Made by a program: the position numbers and the translations under genes. The notes below the pieces were generated by a model, which searched no databases, was not told the origin of the DNA, and saw only the letters and a list, made by a program, of their open reading frames with translations. Source: AP-15 sp963832875 (GTDB taxonomy: Bacteria; Pseudomonadota; Alphaproteobacteria; ATCC43930; CGMCC-115725). From it: 64,000 nt of DNA. This document shows positions 7,304 through 16,342 of the stretch, in pieces. The DNA is taken from contig CAWHWB010000013.1 in assembly GCA_963832875.1 (NCBI GenBank), positions 62,001 to 126,000 on the forward strand, read 5' to 3'. The first letter of the stretch is position 1; each line of letters starts with the position of its first letter.

Positions 7304-10300
7304 GTGGACGCAGGCGAGCTGGCTTCAACCTGGGGGAGCGCTAATGGCGACGAATTTGTCCGCCGCTGGCAACATTCCGCAGCCTCCGAGCGGGCCAATT
7401 ACCAGCTGTTCCTGGTCGAGCTGTGCGATGTGCTTGGGCTGCCGCACCCGGAGCCCGCGACCGACGAACCCGGGCGCGACAAATACCGGTTCGAGCATCC
7501 TGTGCAGTTCCACGACGGCGATGGCTCGACCAGCACCGGCTTTATCGATCTCTACCGCCATAATTCCTTCGTGCTCGAAACAAAACAGGGCTGCGAGGCA
7601 AAGCAGGAAACATCTCTCCTGGAAGAGGTAGGCCTGGCGAGACCCCGCCGCCGCCGCGGTCATGGCATCCGCGGCACTGGAGCCTGGGACGCCGCGATGC
7701 TGCGCGCCCGCGGCCAGGCCGAGCAATATGCCAAAGCACTGCCCGAATGGCCGCCATTTTTGATCGTCATTGATGTCGGCCACAGCATCGAGACCTACGC
7801 CGACTTTACCGGCACCGGAAAGCACTACGCGCAGTTCCCGGATACCAACAGCTTTCGCATCCGGCTTCCTGAACTGGCACGCGAGGAGGTCCGCGCACGC
7901 CTCAAAACGATCTGGCTCGATCCGCTATCGCTCGACCCCAGCCGACACGCGGCGAAGGTCACGCGCGAAATCGCCGACCGGCTGGCAAAGCTCGGGCGCA
8001 GCCTGGAAAAGGACGGGCATGGCGCCGAGCAGGTCGCATTGTTTTTGATGCGCAGCCTGTTTACGATGTTCGCCGACAATATCGGCCTGTTGCGAAAGGA
8101 GAGCTTCCGCGAGCTGCTGCGCGGCTTGCGCGGCAGGCCGCACACCTTCGCGCCGATGATGCACGGCCTTTGGGCCAACATGGACAAGGGTGGGTTTTCG
8201 CCCGAGCTCGGCGAAGACATCCTGCGCTTTAATGGCGGCCTGTTCGAAAACACCGAGGCGATCGCGCTAAACGCCGATCAGCTCGAAATTCTGATCGACG
8301 CGGCCGAGCGCGATTGGTCGGCGGTCGAGCCCGCGATCTTTGGCACCTTGCTGGAACGTGCGCTCGACGAGCGCGAGCGCGAACGGCTCGGCGCGCATTA
8401 CACGCCGCGCGCCTATGTCGAGCGCCTGGTATTGCCGACAATCATCGAGCCGTTGCGCACCGATTGGGAGGCCACGAAAGCCGCCGCGGTCGAATCGGCC
8501 GATAGCGGCGACAGGGCCAAGGCTGTCGCCGAGCTGCACCGTTTTCACGAATATCTCTGCAATGTCACAATCCTCGATCCCGCCTGCGGCACCGGCAATT
8601 TCCTTTATGTCGCCTTGGAGCATCTGAAGCGGCTCGAAGGCGAGGTGCTGGACCTGCTCGCCGGCCTGGGCGAGACCCTAACCCTCGAAGCCCTCGCCGG
8701 GCATACGGTCGATCCCCACCAGCTGCTCGGCATCGAGGCCAACCCGCGCGCCGTCGCGATCGCCGAGCTGGTGTTGTGGATCGGCTACCTGCAATGGCAC
8801 TTCCGGATCCGCGGCAACGCGATGCCGGCCGAGCCGGTGTTGCGCAATTTCCGCAACATCGAGCATCGCGACGCGCTCTTAAGCTGGCGCGCCGAAGAGC
8901 TGGTGCGCGGCCCGGATCGCCGGCCGTTGACCCGCTGGGACGGGCGGACCCGCAAGCCGCACCCGGTCACCGGAGAACTGGTTCCCGACGAAAACGCGCG
9001 GGTCGAGGTTGTGCGGCTCTTGGGCGCGCAGCCGGCGAAATGGCCGAGAGCGGATTTTATTGTCGGGAATCCGCCGTTTGTCGGCGCGAAATATCTGCGC
9101 GAGCTACTGGGGGACGGGTATGCCGAAGCCCTGTGGCGCATCTACCGGCAGATGCCGCAGTCCGCCGATTACGTGATGTATTGGTGGCATCGCGCAGCAC
9201 AGCAGGTCGCCGCAGGGCGCACCCGCCGGTTTGGCTTCATCACCACAAACTCCTTGCCGCAAGCCTTCAACCGCCGGGTCGTCAAGGCGCATCTGGAGCA
9301 TGTTGACGGCATCTCGCTGGCTTACGCGATCCCCAACCATCCCTGGGTCGAGGCCACTGATGCTGCGGCTGTACGCATTTCGATGACCGTCGGCACCAGC
9401 GGCCAGAGCGGCCCGGCCGGCTGCTCGAGGTCACGAGTGAAAAGCCATTGCCGGACGGCAATGGCGAGGCGGAGGTTGAGCTCTTCGAGCGCAGCGGCGT
9501 CATCCACGCCGATCTGCGCATCGGCGCCGACCTGACCCGCACTCGGCCGTTGCGCGCAAATGAGCGATTGTGCTCGCCCGGCGTAAAGCTCCACGGCGCC
9601 GGGTTCATCGTCACGCCGGAGCAGGCGAAGGCGCTGGGCCTCGGCCGCGTGCCCGGTCTCGACCGTCACATCCGCCCCTATCTGAACGGCCGCGACCTGA
9701 CCGGCCATAGCCGCAACGTCATGGTCATGGATCTGTTCGGCCTGACCGAGGCGGAAGTGCGCCAGCGCTTTCCCGAAGTTTATCAGTGGGTGTTGGAACG
9801 GGTGCGGCCCGAGCGCAACCAGAACAACCGGGCATCGTACCGGACATCTTGGTGGATATTCGGCGAGCCGCGAGGCGAAATTCGGCCAGCGGTCGAAGGT
9901 CTCAGAAGATTTTGTGCAACTGCGGTCACGACGAAACACCGCTTATTTTCATTCGTCGACGGGAGGGTGCTACCAGATGACGCGCTGATCGCGGTGGCGT
10001 TGCCCGACGCTTGCTATCTCGGAGTTTTATCGAGCCGCATCCACGTAGCTTGGGCTCGGCGTGCTGGCGGCACCCTTGAGGACCGTGAACGTTACAATAA
10101 ATCGCTGTGCTTCGATCCGTTTCCGTTTCCGGATTGCGGCGATCGCGAGCGAGCGTTGATCGGGGCGATTGCCGAAGAATTGGATGCGCTGCGCAAGGAG
10201 CGGCTGCGGCTCCATCCCGAGCTGACCTTGACCGAGCTGTACAATGTCCTGGCGAAATTGCGCTCCGGCGAGGTGCTAACCGAGGCCGAGCGCGGCATTC

Positions 10301-10752
10301 ACGATCGCGGCCTGGTTGGCGTGATCCGGCGCCTGCACGACGATCTCGACCGTGCCGTCTTTGCCGCCTACGGCTGGCCCGCCGGTCTCTCCGACGACGA
10401 AATCCTCGCCCGCCTCGTCATGCTCAATCGCGAGCGCGCCGAGGAAGAGTTTCGCGGCAAAATCCGCTGGCTGCGCCCGGAATTCCAGGCCGGCATCGCA
10501 GCCGCTCCGGTGCAGCGCGAGCTGACCGCGGCCGAGGCGGCACCCGCGTCGCGCCGATCCTGGCCGCGCGATTTGCCGGACCAGTTCAAGGCCGTGCGCG
10601 ACGCCTTGACGGCCGAAAGAGCCCCGGCAGCCGTCGAGCAGGTCGCCGCCCGCTTTATCCGCGCCCGTCGTGACCGCGTCGCCGAAGTTCTGGATACCCT
10701 CGTCTCGCTCGGCCAGGCCCGCGAGGTCGGTTTGCGCCGCTATATTGCGTAA
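7304..10752 (+). CDS. MmeI-like type IIG/IIL restriction-modification enzyme (bifunctional endonuclease-adenine methyltransferase), frameshifted
   Basis: About 1,145 residues over two frames joined near 9385-9412. The N-terminus has D82-x9-E92-T-K94 (IDLYRHNSFVLETK), the spacing of the MmeI nuclease motif. The methyltransferase follows: motif X-like LGAHYTPRAYVERLV, the SAM-binding DPACGTGNF and the catalytic NPPF in IVGNPPFVGAKYL, typical of N6-adenine methylation. After the shift the second frame continues with GRLLEVTSEKPLPDGNG and a target-recognition region (LNGRDLTGHSRNV ... CFDPFPFPD), ending in a helical tail. One base appears to be missing, so the gene is either inactivated or misread. 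Start uncertain (GTG at 7304). Such enzymes act alone, which fits the lack of a partner. Confidence 0.82.
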
Positions 10753-10767
10753 CGGTGCGATGGTTGG

Positions 10768-10975
10768 TCAGGCCATCTCCAGCGCTCTAGTCGCCAGGGC
10801 CAGAAGCGGGGGATCGGGCGGTTGCCTTTTTCGTAATACGCGGCCATGCGGCGGCTGAGGCCGAGCGCGCCGGGGCGGCCTGGTCCAGGGTATGAGCTTT
10901 GCGCTCGCGCCGGCGGCGGATGGTCCGGCACGATGGCCGCGATATTGCCAAATGAGCCACAATAGAATTGCCATA
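10768..10975 (-). pseudogene. Decayed small XRE-type helix-turn-helix gene
   Basis: On the reverse strand, pieces of one short HTH protein lie in three frames: RRRRERKAHTLDQAA in one, then LGLSRRMAAYYEKGNRPIP in the next, then LLALATRALEMA and a stop. Joined, they give a normal XRE-like unit of about 60-70 residues ending in the usual GxRPIP-x-LALATRALE tail. Two frameshifts break it. It faces the preceding restriction-modification gene. Recognition is by motif only; the upstream limit is approximate. Confidence 0.6.
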
Positions 10976-11045
10976 ATCTTATGATATTTCGGCGCCCCAA
11001 ATGCCGGCCCGATGGTGGGCGGCGGTGGTGCGGGACAAAGCGAGC

Positions 11046-11537
11046 ATGGACGAGGCGATGGTTGATATTGCGCTGCAAAAAACAGCGGAAACAGCGGGGC
11101 GGGTGCGGGGGCGGCCGTTTCGCAAAGGGCAATCGGGCAATCCCAAGGGACGGCCGCGCGGCTCGACCAACCGGGGGACGCGGGCCGCGGCGCTGCTGCT
11201 CGACGGCGAGGCCGAGACCTTGGCGCGCAAGGCGGTCGAAATGGCGCTCTCGGGCGATCCGGCGGCATTGCGGATGTGCCTCGACCGCACCGTGGCGCCG
11301 CGGCGCGAGCAGCCGGTTTCGATCGATCTGCCGCCGATCCGCAGCCCGGCCGACATCTCGGGCGCGATGGCGGCATTGGTCGGCGCCGCGGCGCGCGGCC
11401 AGATCACCGCCGGCGAGGCGTTCGCCTTGTCGCAGACGATCGAAATCTATCTGCGCGCGATCGACGCCTCCGATTTCGAGCGGCGGCTGCGGCAGTTGGA
11501 AGCGGCGGACGCCACCTCGCGCAACAGCTACTACTGA
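11046..11537 (+). CDS. DUF5681 domain protein
   Basis: 163 residues from the ATG at 11046; an upstream in-frame ATG at 11001 has no better ribosome site. The signature GRPFRKGQSGNPKGRPRGSTNRGT is characteristic of DUF5681, a short basic domain common in alphaproteobacterial mobile regions and prophage borders. The remainder is helical (DPAALRMCLDRTVAPRREQP ... AFALSQTIEIYLRAID). Function unknown. Its position beside a restriction-modification gene and a broken HTH gene suggests a transferred segment. Confidence 0.75.
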   Translation: MDEAMVDIALQKTAETAGRVRGRPFRKGQSGNPKGRPRGSTNRGTRAAALLLDGEAETLARKAVEMALSGDPAALRMCLDRTVAPRREQPVSIDLPPIRSPADISGAMAALVGAAARGQITAGEAFALSQTIEIYLRAIDASDFERRLRQLEAADATSRNSYY

Positions 11538-11612
11538 TCGCGGCCGGCAGCACCGGCGGGGAAAGGCGATGGGTTTCGCCACACGCTCAACCCATCCTGC
11601 GTCACTGCATTC

Positions 11613-12650
11613 TCAGGTCTTCAATGTCGTGCGGTAATAGATGTCGTCGAGCGCCAAGGGCTTGATCAAGAGGCCCTGCTCGACCGAGCCCTGGATTGCG
11701 CGTTCGATGGTATGGCCCATCGCGGCGAGGCCGAGCGGATAGGGGTCGTCGCCGATCACGGCCTGCTGCTCGGCGAGGTCGCGGCCGGGGAAATAGATTC
11801 GGGTCGCTTCGTAATGCCGGGCGCGTTCATAGGCGATTTCCTTCGACCGGCGAAAGGCGTCGTAGAGCTCCAATGCCGCCCACGGATGTTCTCGCAAAAT
11901 CCGGTTCTGCACGATCACGTGGTGGTTGGCCTGGAAGCAGCCGGTCTTCTTATAAAACTCGAAGACGACGCTTTTGCCGTTGTCGTCGAGCAGTTTGCGC
12001 AGGCGCGGATTACCCGCGATCGGGGTCCCGCCCCAGCGGTCGATCACGGTCGGGTCGCCGGCGGTGGCGCGGCTGTGCGGGCGGATCGCGGTGCAGGCGT
12101 CGATCTCGCCGCGATCGAGCATTTGGTCGAGCGTCTGGTCGGCGCTGAGGAAATGGTGCTCGACGCCGCGCGGCCCGACCTGGTCGAGCCCGAGCGCCCC
12201 GGCATGGCTCAACTCGCGGGTCCGCCCGTTGAACCAGACATTGTCGCTGGCCTCGATGCCGTAGAGGTCCTTCAGCGTGATCCGGAACCACAAGGCCGCG
12301 GTCATCTCGTAATCGGGGACGCCGATCCGCTTGCCCCGGATGTCGCCGAGACCGGCGATGCCCGAAGCGGTGTTGACGTAGAGGTTCGGCCAATGATGCC
12401 CGCGAGAGAGGAACACCGGCAACGCCGACCAGTCCCATTTCTTGCCGTCGCTCCTTTCCTTCGCGAGCAGGGTCTCCGAGATCGACATCTCCGACAGGTC
12501 GAATTCGTCATAGAACAGGTTGCGCAGAAACAGCGTCCCCGGTTCGAGCGTCACGAAATTCAGCTCGATGTTCTGCGGCTTGACGGTACCGTCCTTTAAC
12601 GGCTCGACCCGCGGGTTGTCGGAAAACCCCGCAGTCAGCTTTAGGGCCAT
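11613..12650 (-). CDS. 4,5-dihydroxyphthalate-decarboxylase-like / periplasmic-binding-fold protein
   Basis: 345 residues without a signal peptide. The opening LKLTAGFSDNPRVEPLKDG and the segments FDLSEMSISETLLAK and IRGKRIGVPDYEMTAALWFR match the family annotated as 4,5-dihydroxyphthalate decarboxylase (Pht5-like), which shares the fold of ABC solute-binding proteins. Lack of a leader supports a cytoplasmic enzyme rather than a transporter part. It is the last gene of a three-gene operon, 15 bases after the CoA-transferase. Decarboxylation of an aromatic acid is plausible but the real substrate is not shown. Confidence 0.72.
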   Translation of the reverse strand: MALKLTAGFSDNPRVEPLKDGTVKPQNIELNFVTLEPGTLFLRNLFYDEFDLSEMSISETLLAKERSDGKKWDWSALPVFLSRGHHWPNLYVNTASGIAGLGDIRGKRIGVPDYEMTAALWFRITLKDLYGIEASDNVWFNGRTRELSHAGALGLDQVGPRGVEHHFLSADQTLDQMLDRGEIDACTAIRPHSRATAGDPTVIDRWGGTPIAGNPRLRKLLDDNGKSVVFEFYKKTGCFQANHHVIVQNRILREHPWAALELYDAFRRSKEIAYERARHYEATRIYFPGRDLAEQQAVIGDDPYPLGLAAMGHTIERAIQGSVEQGLLIKPLALDDIYYRTTLKT

Positions 12651-12665
12651 CGGCGCCTCCTTCGG

Positions 12666-13862
12666 TTAGACGACGCCGTCTTCGCGCAGCCGTCTGACCT
12701 CGTCGGGACCGAGACCGCACAGGGCGCCGAGTAGGTCGGCGGTGTGCTCGCCCAGGAGCGGCGGGCGGCTCACCTCGGCTGGCGAATCCGACAGTTTGAC
12801 GGGGCAGCCGACGGTCTGATACGTGCCGCGGCCGGGATAGTCGACATCGACGATCATCTCGCGCGCCTTCAGATGCGGGTCGGCCAGCACTTCGCCGGTG
12901 TCCTGGCAGGCGCCGCACGGCACCCCGGCCTCGGCCAAAATGCGCATGACCTCGTGCTTCGTGCGGGTCCGCGACCATCCGGCGATGATCGCGTTTAGCG
13001 CCGTGCGGTGCTCCCAGCGCGCGTCTTCATTGGCGAAACGCGGGTCATCGGCCAGCTCCGGCTGGTCGATCGCCGCGGTGAAGCCCGGCCACATCTGCTG
13101 CTGCGCGGTGATGAAGACATAATCGTTCGGCCCGCCCGGCGCGCACGGATAGGTCGTGCCGGGGATGCCGCGCCCCATCTGGTTGCCGCGCCGCGGCATG
13201 GCCGAGCCAAAGCGCTGATGGTCGCGCAGGCTGACCCGGATCAGATTGACCACCGCATCCTGCATCGACACCTCGACCTGCTGGCCGCGCCCGGTCTTGT
13301 GGCGCTGCTGCAAGGCCGCGAGGATGCCGATCGCCATGTGCATGCCGGTGCCCAAATCGCCGATCGCCGGGACGACAAAGGTCGGCGGGTTCTCCGGGAA
13401 GCCGGTGATGCTCATGGCACCGCCCATCGCCTGGGCGATCGGCTCATAGCTCTTGAAGTCGCGATAGGGGCCGTAAGTGCCGAAGCCCTTGATCGTCGCA
13501 TAGATCAGCTGCGGGTTGATCTGTTGCAGCGCGTCAAAGCCGAAGCCCAGCCGGTCGAGCGCGCCCGGCCCGAAGTTTTCGAGCAAGACGTCCGATTTGC
13601 CGATCAGCTCCCGGAACAATTCCTTGCCGCGCCCGGTCTTCAAATTCAGGGTCAGGCTCTTCTTGTTGGCGTTGAACAGCAGAAAGAACAGGCTGTCGCT
13701 GTCCGCCCGATCGCGCATGTTGCGGCGCGCGACATCGCCGCCTTTCGGCTCCTCGAGCTTGATCACGTCGGCGCCGAGAAACCCCAGGATCTGCGCGCAG
13801 GCCGGCCCCGCCTGGTTGTGCGTCATGTCGATGATGCGAATCCCTTCGAGCGCCTGGCTCAT
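12666..13862 (-). CDS. CaiB/BaiF (class III) CoA-transferase, formyl-CoA-transferase-like
   Basis: 398 residues. It has the class III start ALEGIRIIDMTHNQAGPACAQ, GADVIKLEEPKGGD, and the region PAIGDLGTGMHMAIG whose Asp is in the place of the catalytic Asp169 of oxalate formyl-CoA transferase; SLTLNLKT and VENFGPGALDRLGF-type segments are also present. The enzyme should move CoA between carboxylic acids through an aspartyl-CoA thioester. The similarity to Frc is strong by eye, but no oxalyl-CoA decarboxylase gene is nearby, so oxalate use is not supported. Middle gene of the operon 14546 to 11613. Confidence 0.85.
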   Translation of the reverse strand: MSQALEGIRIIDMTHNQAGPACAQILGFLGADVIKLEEPKGGDVARRNMRDRADSDSLFFLLFNANKKSLTLNLKTGRGKELFRELIGKSDVLLENFGPGALDRLGFGFDALQQINPQLIYATIKGFGTYGPYRDFKSYEPIAQAMGGAMSITGFPENPPTFVVPAIGDLGTGMHMAIGILAALQQRHKTGRGQQVEVSMQDAVVNLIRVSLRDHQRFGSAMPRRGNQMGRGIPGTTYPCAPGGPNDYVFITAQQQMWPGFTAAIDQPELADDPRFANEDARWEHRTALNAIIAGWSRTRTKHEVMRILAEAGVPCGACQDTGEVLADPHLKAREMIVDVDYPGRGTYQTVGCPVKLSDSPAEVSRPPLLGEHTADLLGALCGLGPDEVRRLREDGVV

Positions 13863-13913
13863 ATTTCCTCTCCTCGGTCGATGCGGGCCCTACCTGGAGC
13901 GAGGCGCCGCTCG

Positions 13914-14546
13914 CTACTGGGCGCGAGTGTAGCGGCGGCAGACGAAGCGCAAATGGTCGCGGAAATGCGGGCGCAGCTTCTGTGTCCAGGGGGTGTCGGC
14001 GGCTTTGCGCCAAGCCTCCGAGCGCACCACCTCTGGCGAATTCAGGTGGTAAAGGGCGACGTAGCGCTGGGTCCCGCCGGTGCCGCGATAGCGGCGCGCG
14101 CACAATGTTCCAAGCACCGAGCCCAATGCCGGGATATGCTCGGAATTGTACCATTCGTTGAATTCGTGCTCGTGCTCGGGGGCGACGTTCATCGCCACCA
14201 TCAGGAGGGCCGCCGCATCGCCGGGCGCGGTGCGGTCGCCGGGGAACAGCTGCTCCCCCTCGTAGCGCAACAGCCCCTTGCGGAACTTGGCGGTGCGTTT
14301 GGTCCAGGGCGACCCGTTGTCGCCGCCGACCGCCAGATAGGCCGGGCTGTGCAATACGCCGACATTGTCGAGGTCGTAGGTCGCGACCGAGATCTTCGGG
14401 TTCTCGGTGCCGATCCAGCGCTCGGCGTTCAGAAACCCCGGCACCCGCAGCCGCTCGGGGACGTGTTCGAGATCGTACCAGTCGTGGAATTCGTCCTCGG
14501 GCGCCGCCGAGAAATCCATCGCCGCGATCAGAATGCCTTTTGCCAT
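13914..14546 (-). CDS. Duplicated dimeric alpha/beta-barrel (EthD-like) protein
   Basis: 210 residues from the ATG at 14546, which has GGGAGGAAGCG just upstream. Two similar halves are visible: EDEFHDWYDLEHVPERLRVPG near residue 25 and EHEFNEWYNSEHIPALGSVLG near residue 125. Each is the helix-strand pattern of ferredoxin-like alpha/beta-barrel proteins of the EthD/DUF4286 kind, and the duplication would make a pseudo-dimer in one chain. It heads the operon with the CoA-transferase and the decarboxylase-like gene, so it may act in the same degradative pathway. Reaction unknown. Confidence 0.7.
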   Translation of the reverse strand: MAKGILIAAMDFSAAPEDEFHDWYDLEHVPERLRVPGFLNAERWIGTENPKISVATYDLDNVGVLHSPAYLAVGGDNGSPWTKRTAKFRKGLLRYEGEQLFPGDRTAPGDAAALLMVAMNVAPEHEHEFNEWYNSEHIPALGSVLGTLCARRYRGTGGTQRYVALYHLNSPEVVRSEAWRKAADTPWTQKLRPHFRDHLRFVCRRYTRAQ

Positions 14547-14725
14547 CGCTTCCTCCCGAATGGTCACCCCAAAGGGTGGCCCGAATGGTCGCGGCCCTAT
14601 CATCCCCGAGACCGGCGGCTGTTGCCAGCAAATCCGCCAAGCCGATCCGACCGGCCGTGACACCTCGTCGCCCGGCCACCATTTGCTGTATGCTGCTGAG
14701 CTGACGAAAACCAGGAGAAACGAGG

Positions 14726-15013
14726 ATGGATTTCGAGAGTTACCGAGGCTCGCTCGGAGCGGACGAGCCGCCCGAGGAGTTGAGCATGGCGGCGCAGGCG
14801 CTGTGGTGGGAGGCTAAGGGGGACTGGCAGCGCGCGCATCAATGCGCGCAACGGCAGCCCGATCGCGAGGGCGCCTGGGCGCACGCCTATCTGCACCGCG
14901 TCGAAGGCGATTTGTCGAATGCCGGCGGCTGGTACGGCCGCGCCGGCCGCCCAGTCCCGAGCGTGCCGCTGAAGGAAGAATGGGAAACGATCGGCCGCAC
15001 CCTTTTGGGCTAG
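14726..15013 (+). CDS. Conserved hypothetical protein
   Basis: 95 residues starting MDFESYRGSLGADEPPEEL, preceded by AGGAGAAACG. It is soluble and helical with the conserved-looking stretches WWEAKGDWQRAHQCAQ and AHAYLHRVEGDLSNAGGWYGRAGR, reminiscent of a single TPR/Sel1-like helix pair; similar short proteins occur in many alphaproteobacteria. Four bases separate it from folK, so the two are probably co-transcribed. No function can be assigned. Confidence 0.75.
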   Translation: MDFESYRGSLGADEPPEELSMAAQALWWEAKGDWQRAHQCAQRQPDREGAWAHAYLHRVEGDLSNAGGWYGRAGRPVPSVPLKEEWETIGRTLLG

Positions 15014-15017
15014 ACCG

Positions 15018-15527
15018 GTGCCGTCGGCGCGCCCGATCCTGATCGGCCTCGGCGGCAATCTCGACAGCGAACAATTGGGACCGCCGCGGGAAACGCTGAG
15101 CGCCGCCCTCGCAGCGCTGGAGGCCGCGGGTGTGGCGGTCGCCGCGCGCTCGGGCTGGTACCGCAGCGAGCCGGTGCCGCGCTCGGACCAGCCGTGGTTC
15201 GTCAATGCCGTAGCCGCGGTCGAGACCCCGCTCGATGCCGGCCACTTGCTGGCGCTGATGCAAGCGATCGAGATGCAATTGGGGCGGGTCCGAGGCGTCA
15301 GGAACGCAGCCCGCGCCGTCGATCTCGATCTGCTCGATTATCAGGGCGCGCAGCACGAAACGCCGACGCTGATCTTGCCGCACCCGCGGCTGCATCGCCG
15401 CCGCTTCGTGCTCGAACCGCTCGATGAAATCGCGCCCGGCTGGCGCCACCCGCGGTTCGGGACGACCGCGCGCCAGCTGATCGAGGCGCTCGACCTCGAC
15501 CAACGGGTAGAGCGGCTGCCGGGCTGA
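15018..15527 (+). CDS. folK: 2-amino-4-hydroxy-6-hydroxymethyldihydropteridine pyrophosphokinase
   Basis: 169 residues, GTG start. HPPK motifs are clear: IGLGGNLD at the N-terminus, GWYRSEPV and QPWFVNAVAAVET in the middle, and AARAVDLDLLDY carrying the two Mg-binding Asp residues, then LPHPRLHRRRFVLEPL. The enzyme transfers pyrophosphate from ATP to 6-hydroxymethyl-7,8-dihydropterin in folate synthesis. Length is normal for the family. folP and folB are not adjacent. Confidence 0.93.
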   Translation: MPSARPILIGLGGNLDSEQLGPPRETLSAALAALEAAGVAVAARSGWYRSEPVPRSDQPWFVNAVAAVETPLDAGHLLALMQAIEMQLGRVRGVRNAARAVDLDLLDYQGAQHETPTLILPHPRLHRRRFVLEPLDEIAPGWRHPRFGTTARQLIEALDLDQRVERLPG

Positions 15528-15604
15528 ATCGGTCTCGGTTCGCCGATTGAGCTTGCTCGCCCATAGCGATATAACCGGGCAGCTCATTCGCCGCAGGGGA
15601 CAGA

Positions 15605-16306
15605 ATGGCCAGCGACCGAATGGCCGGGGACCGAATGGCCGGGGACAGGACGGCCGATTTCGCCGCGGCGCGCGAACATATGATCGAGAGCCAGATTCGG
15701 CCCAACAAGGTCACCGATGAGCGCGTGCTCGCCGCCCTCGCCCAGATCCGGCGCGAGCTGTTCGTGCCGGAACATCTGCAAGGCGTCGCCTATGTCGACG
15801 AGGATTTGCCGCTCGGGCATGGCCGTTATTTGATGGAGCCGATGGTCGCTGCCCGGCTGCTGCAGGCGGTATCGGTCGCGCGCGCCGACATCGCCCTGGT
15901 CGTCGGCGCCGGCACCGGCTACGAGGCCGCCCTTCTCGGCCTTTTGGCGCGCGCGGTCATCGCCGTCGAATCCGATGGCGAACTCGGACGGCGGGCGCAC
16001 GCCGCCCTCGTCGACCACCGGATCGCATCGGTCAAGGTCGTCGAAGGCCCGGTGGCCGAGGGGTGTCGGACCAGCGCCCCCTACGACGTCATCGTGTTTG
16101 GCGGAGCGGTCGCCGAGGTGCCCGAGACGATCGTCGCCCAGCTCGCCGAAGGCGGCCGGCTCGCCGCGGTCGTGCGGACTGAGGGCAGCGTCGGCCGTGC
16201 CGTTCTGACGACGCGCACTGGTGGGGTGATCGCGCGCCGCGTTATCTTCGACGCCGCCACCCCGCTGCTGCCGGCTTTCGCGCCAAAACCCGCGTTCGTG
16301 TTCTGA
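15605..16306 (+). CDS. pcm: Protein-L-isoaspartate O-methyltransferase-like protein
   Basis: 233 residues. The segment REHMIESQIRPNKVTDERVL, then LFVPEHLQGVAYVDEDLPLGHGRYLMEP and the SAM-binding VVGAGTGYEAALLGLLA, place it in the PIMT family. The canonical active-site word (GxTISQP-like) is replaced by GHGRYLMEP, as seen in alphaproteobacterial homologues encoded before tolC, so true isoaspartate repair is uncertain. The start region is a 15-base tandem repeat containing three in-frame ATGs (15605, 15620, 15635), each preceded by a G-rich ribosome-site-like word. tolC follows directly. Confidence 0.82.
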   Translation: MASDRMAGDRMAGDRTADFAAAREHMIESQIRPNKVTDERVLAALAQIRRELFVPEHLQGVAYVDEDLPLGHGRYLMEPMVAARLLQAVSVARADIALVVGAGTGYEAALLGLLARAVIAVESDGELGRRAHAALVDHRIASVKVVEGPVAEGCRTSAPYDVIVFGGAVAEVPETIVAQLAEGGRLAAVVRTEGSVGRAVLTTRTGGVIARRVIFDAATPLLPAFAPKPAFVF

Positions 16307-16342
16307 GAATTGCGTCGTGATCCCACAGCCCACCGGTCCGTG

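Noticed and set aside
12666..13862. Oxalate-degrading formyl-CoA transferase.
   Set aside because: No oxalyl-CoA decarboxylase nearby; family similarity alone does not fix the substrate.
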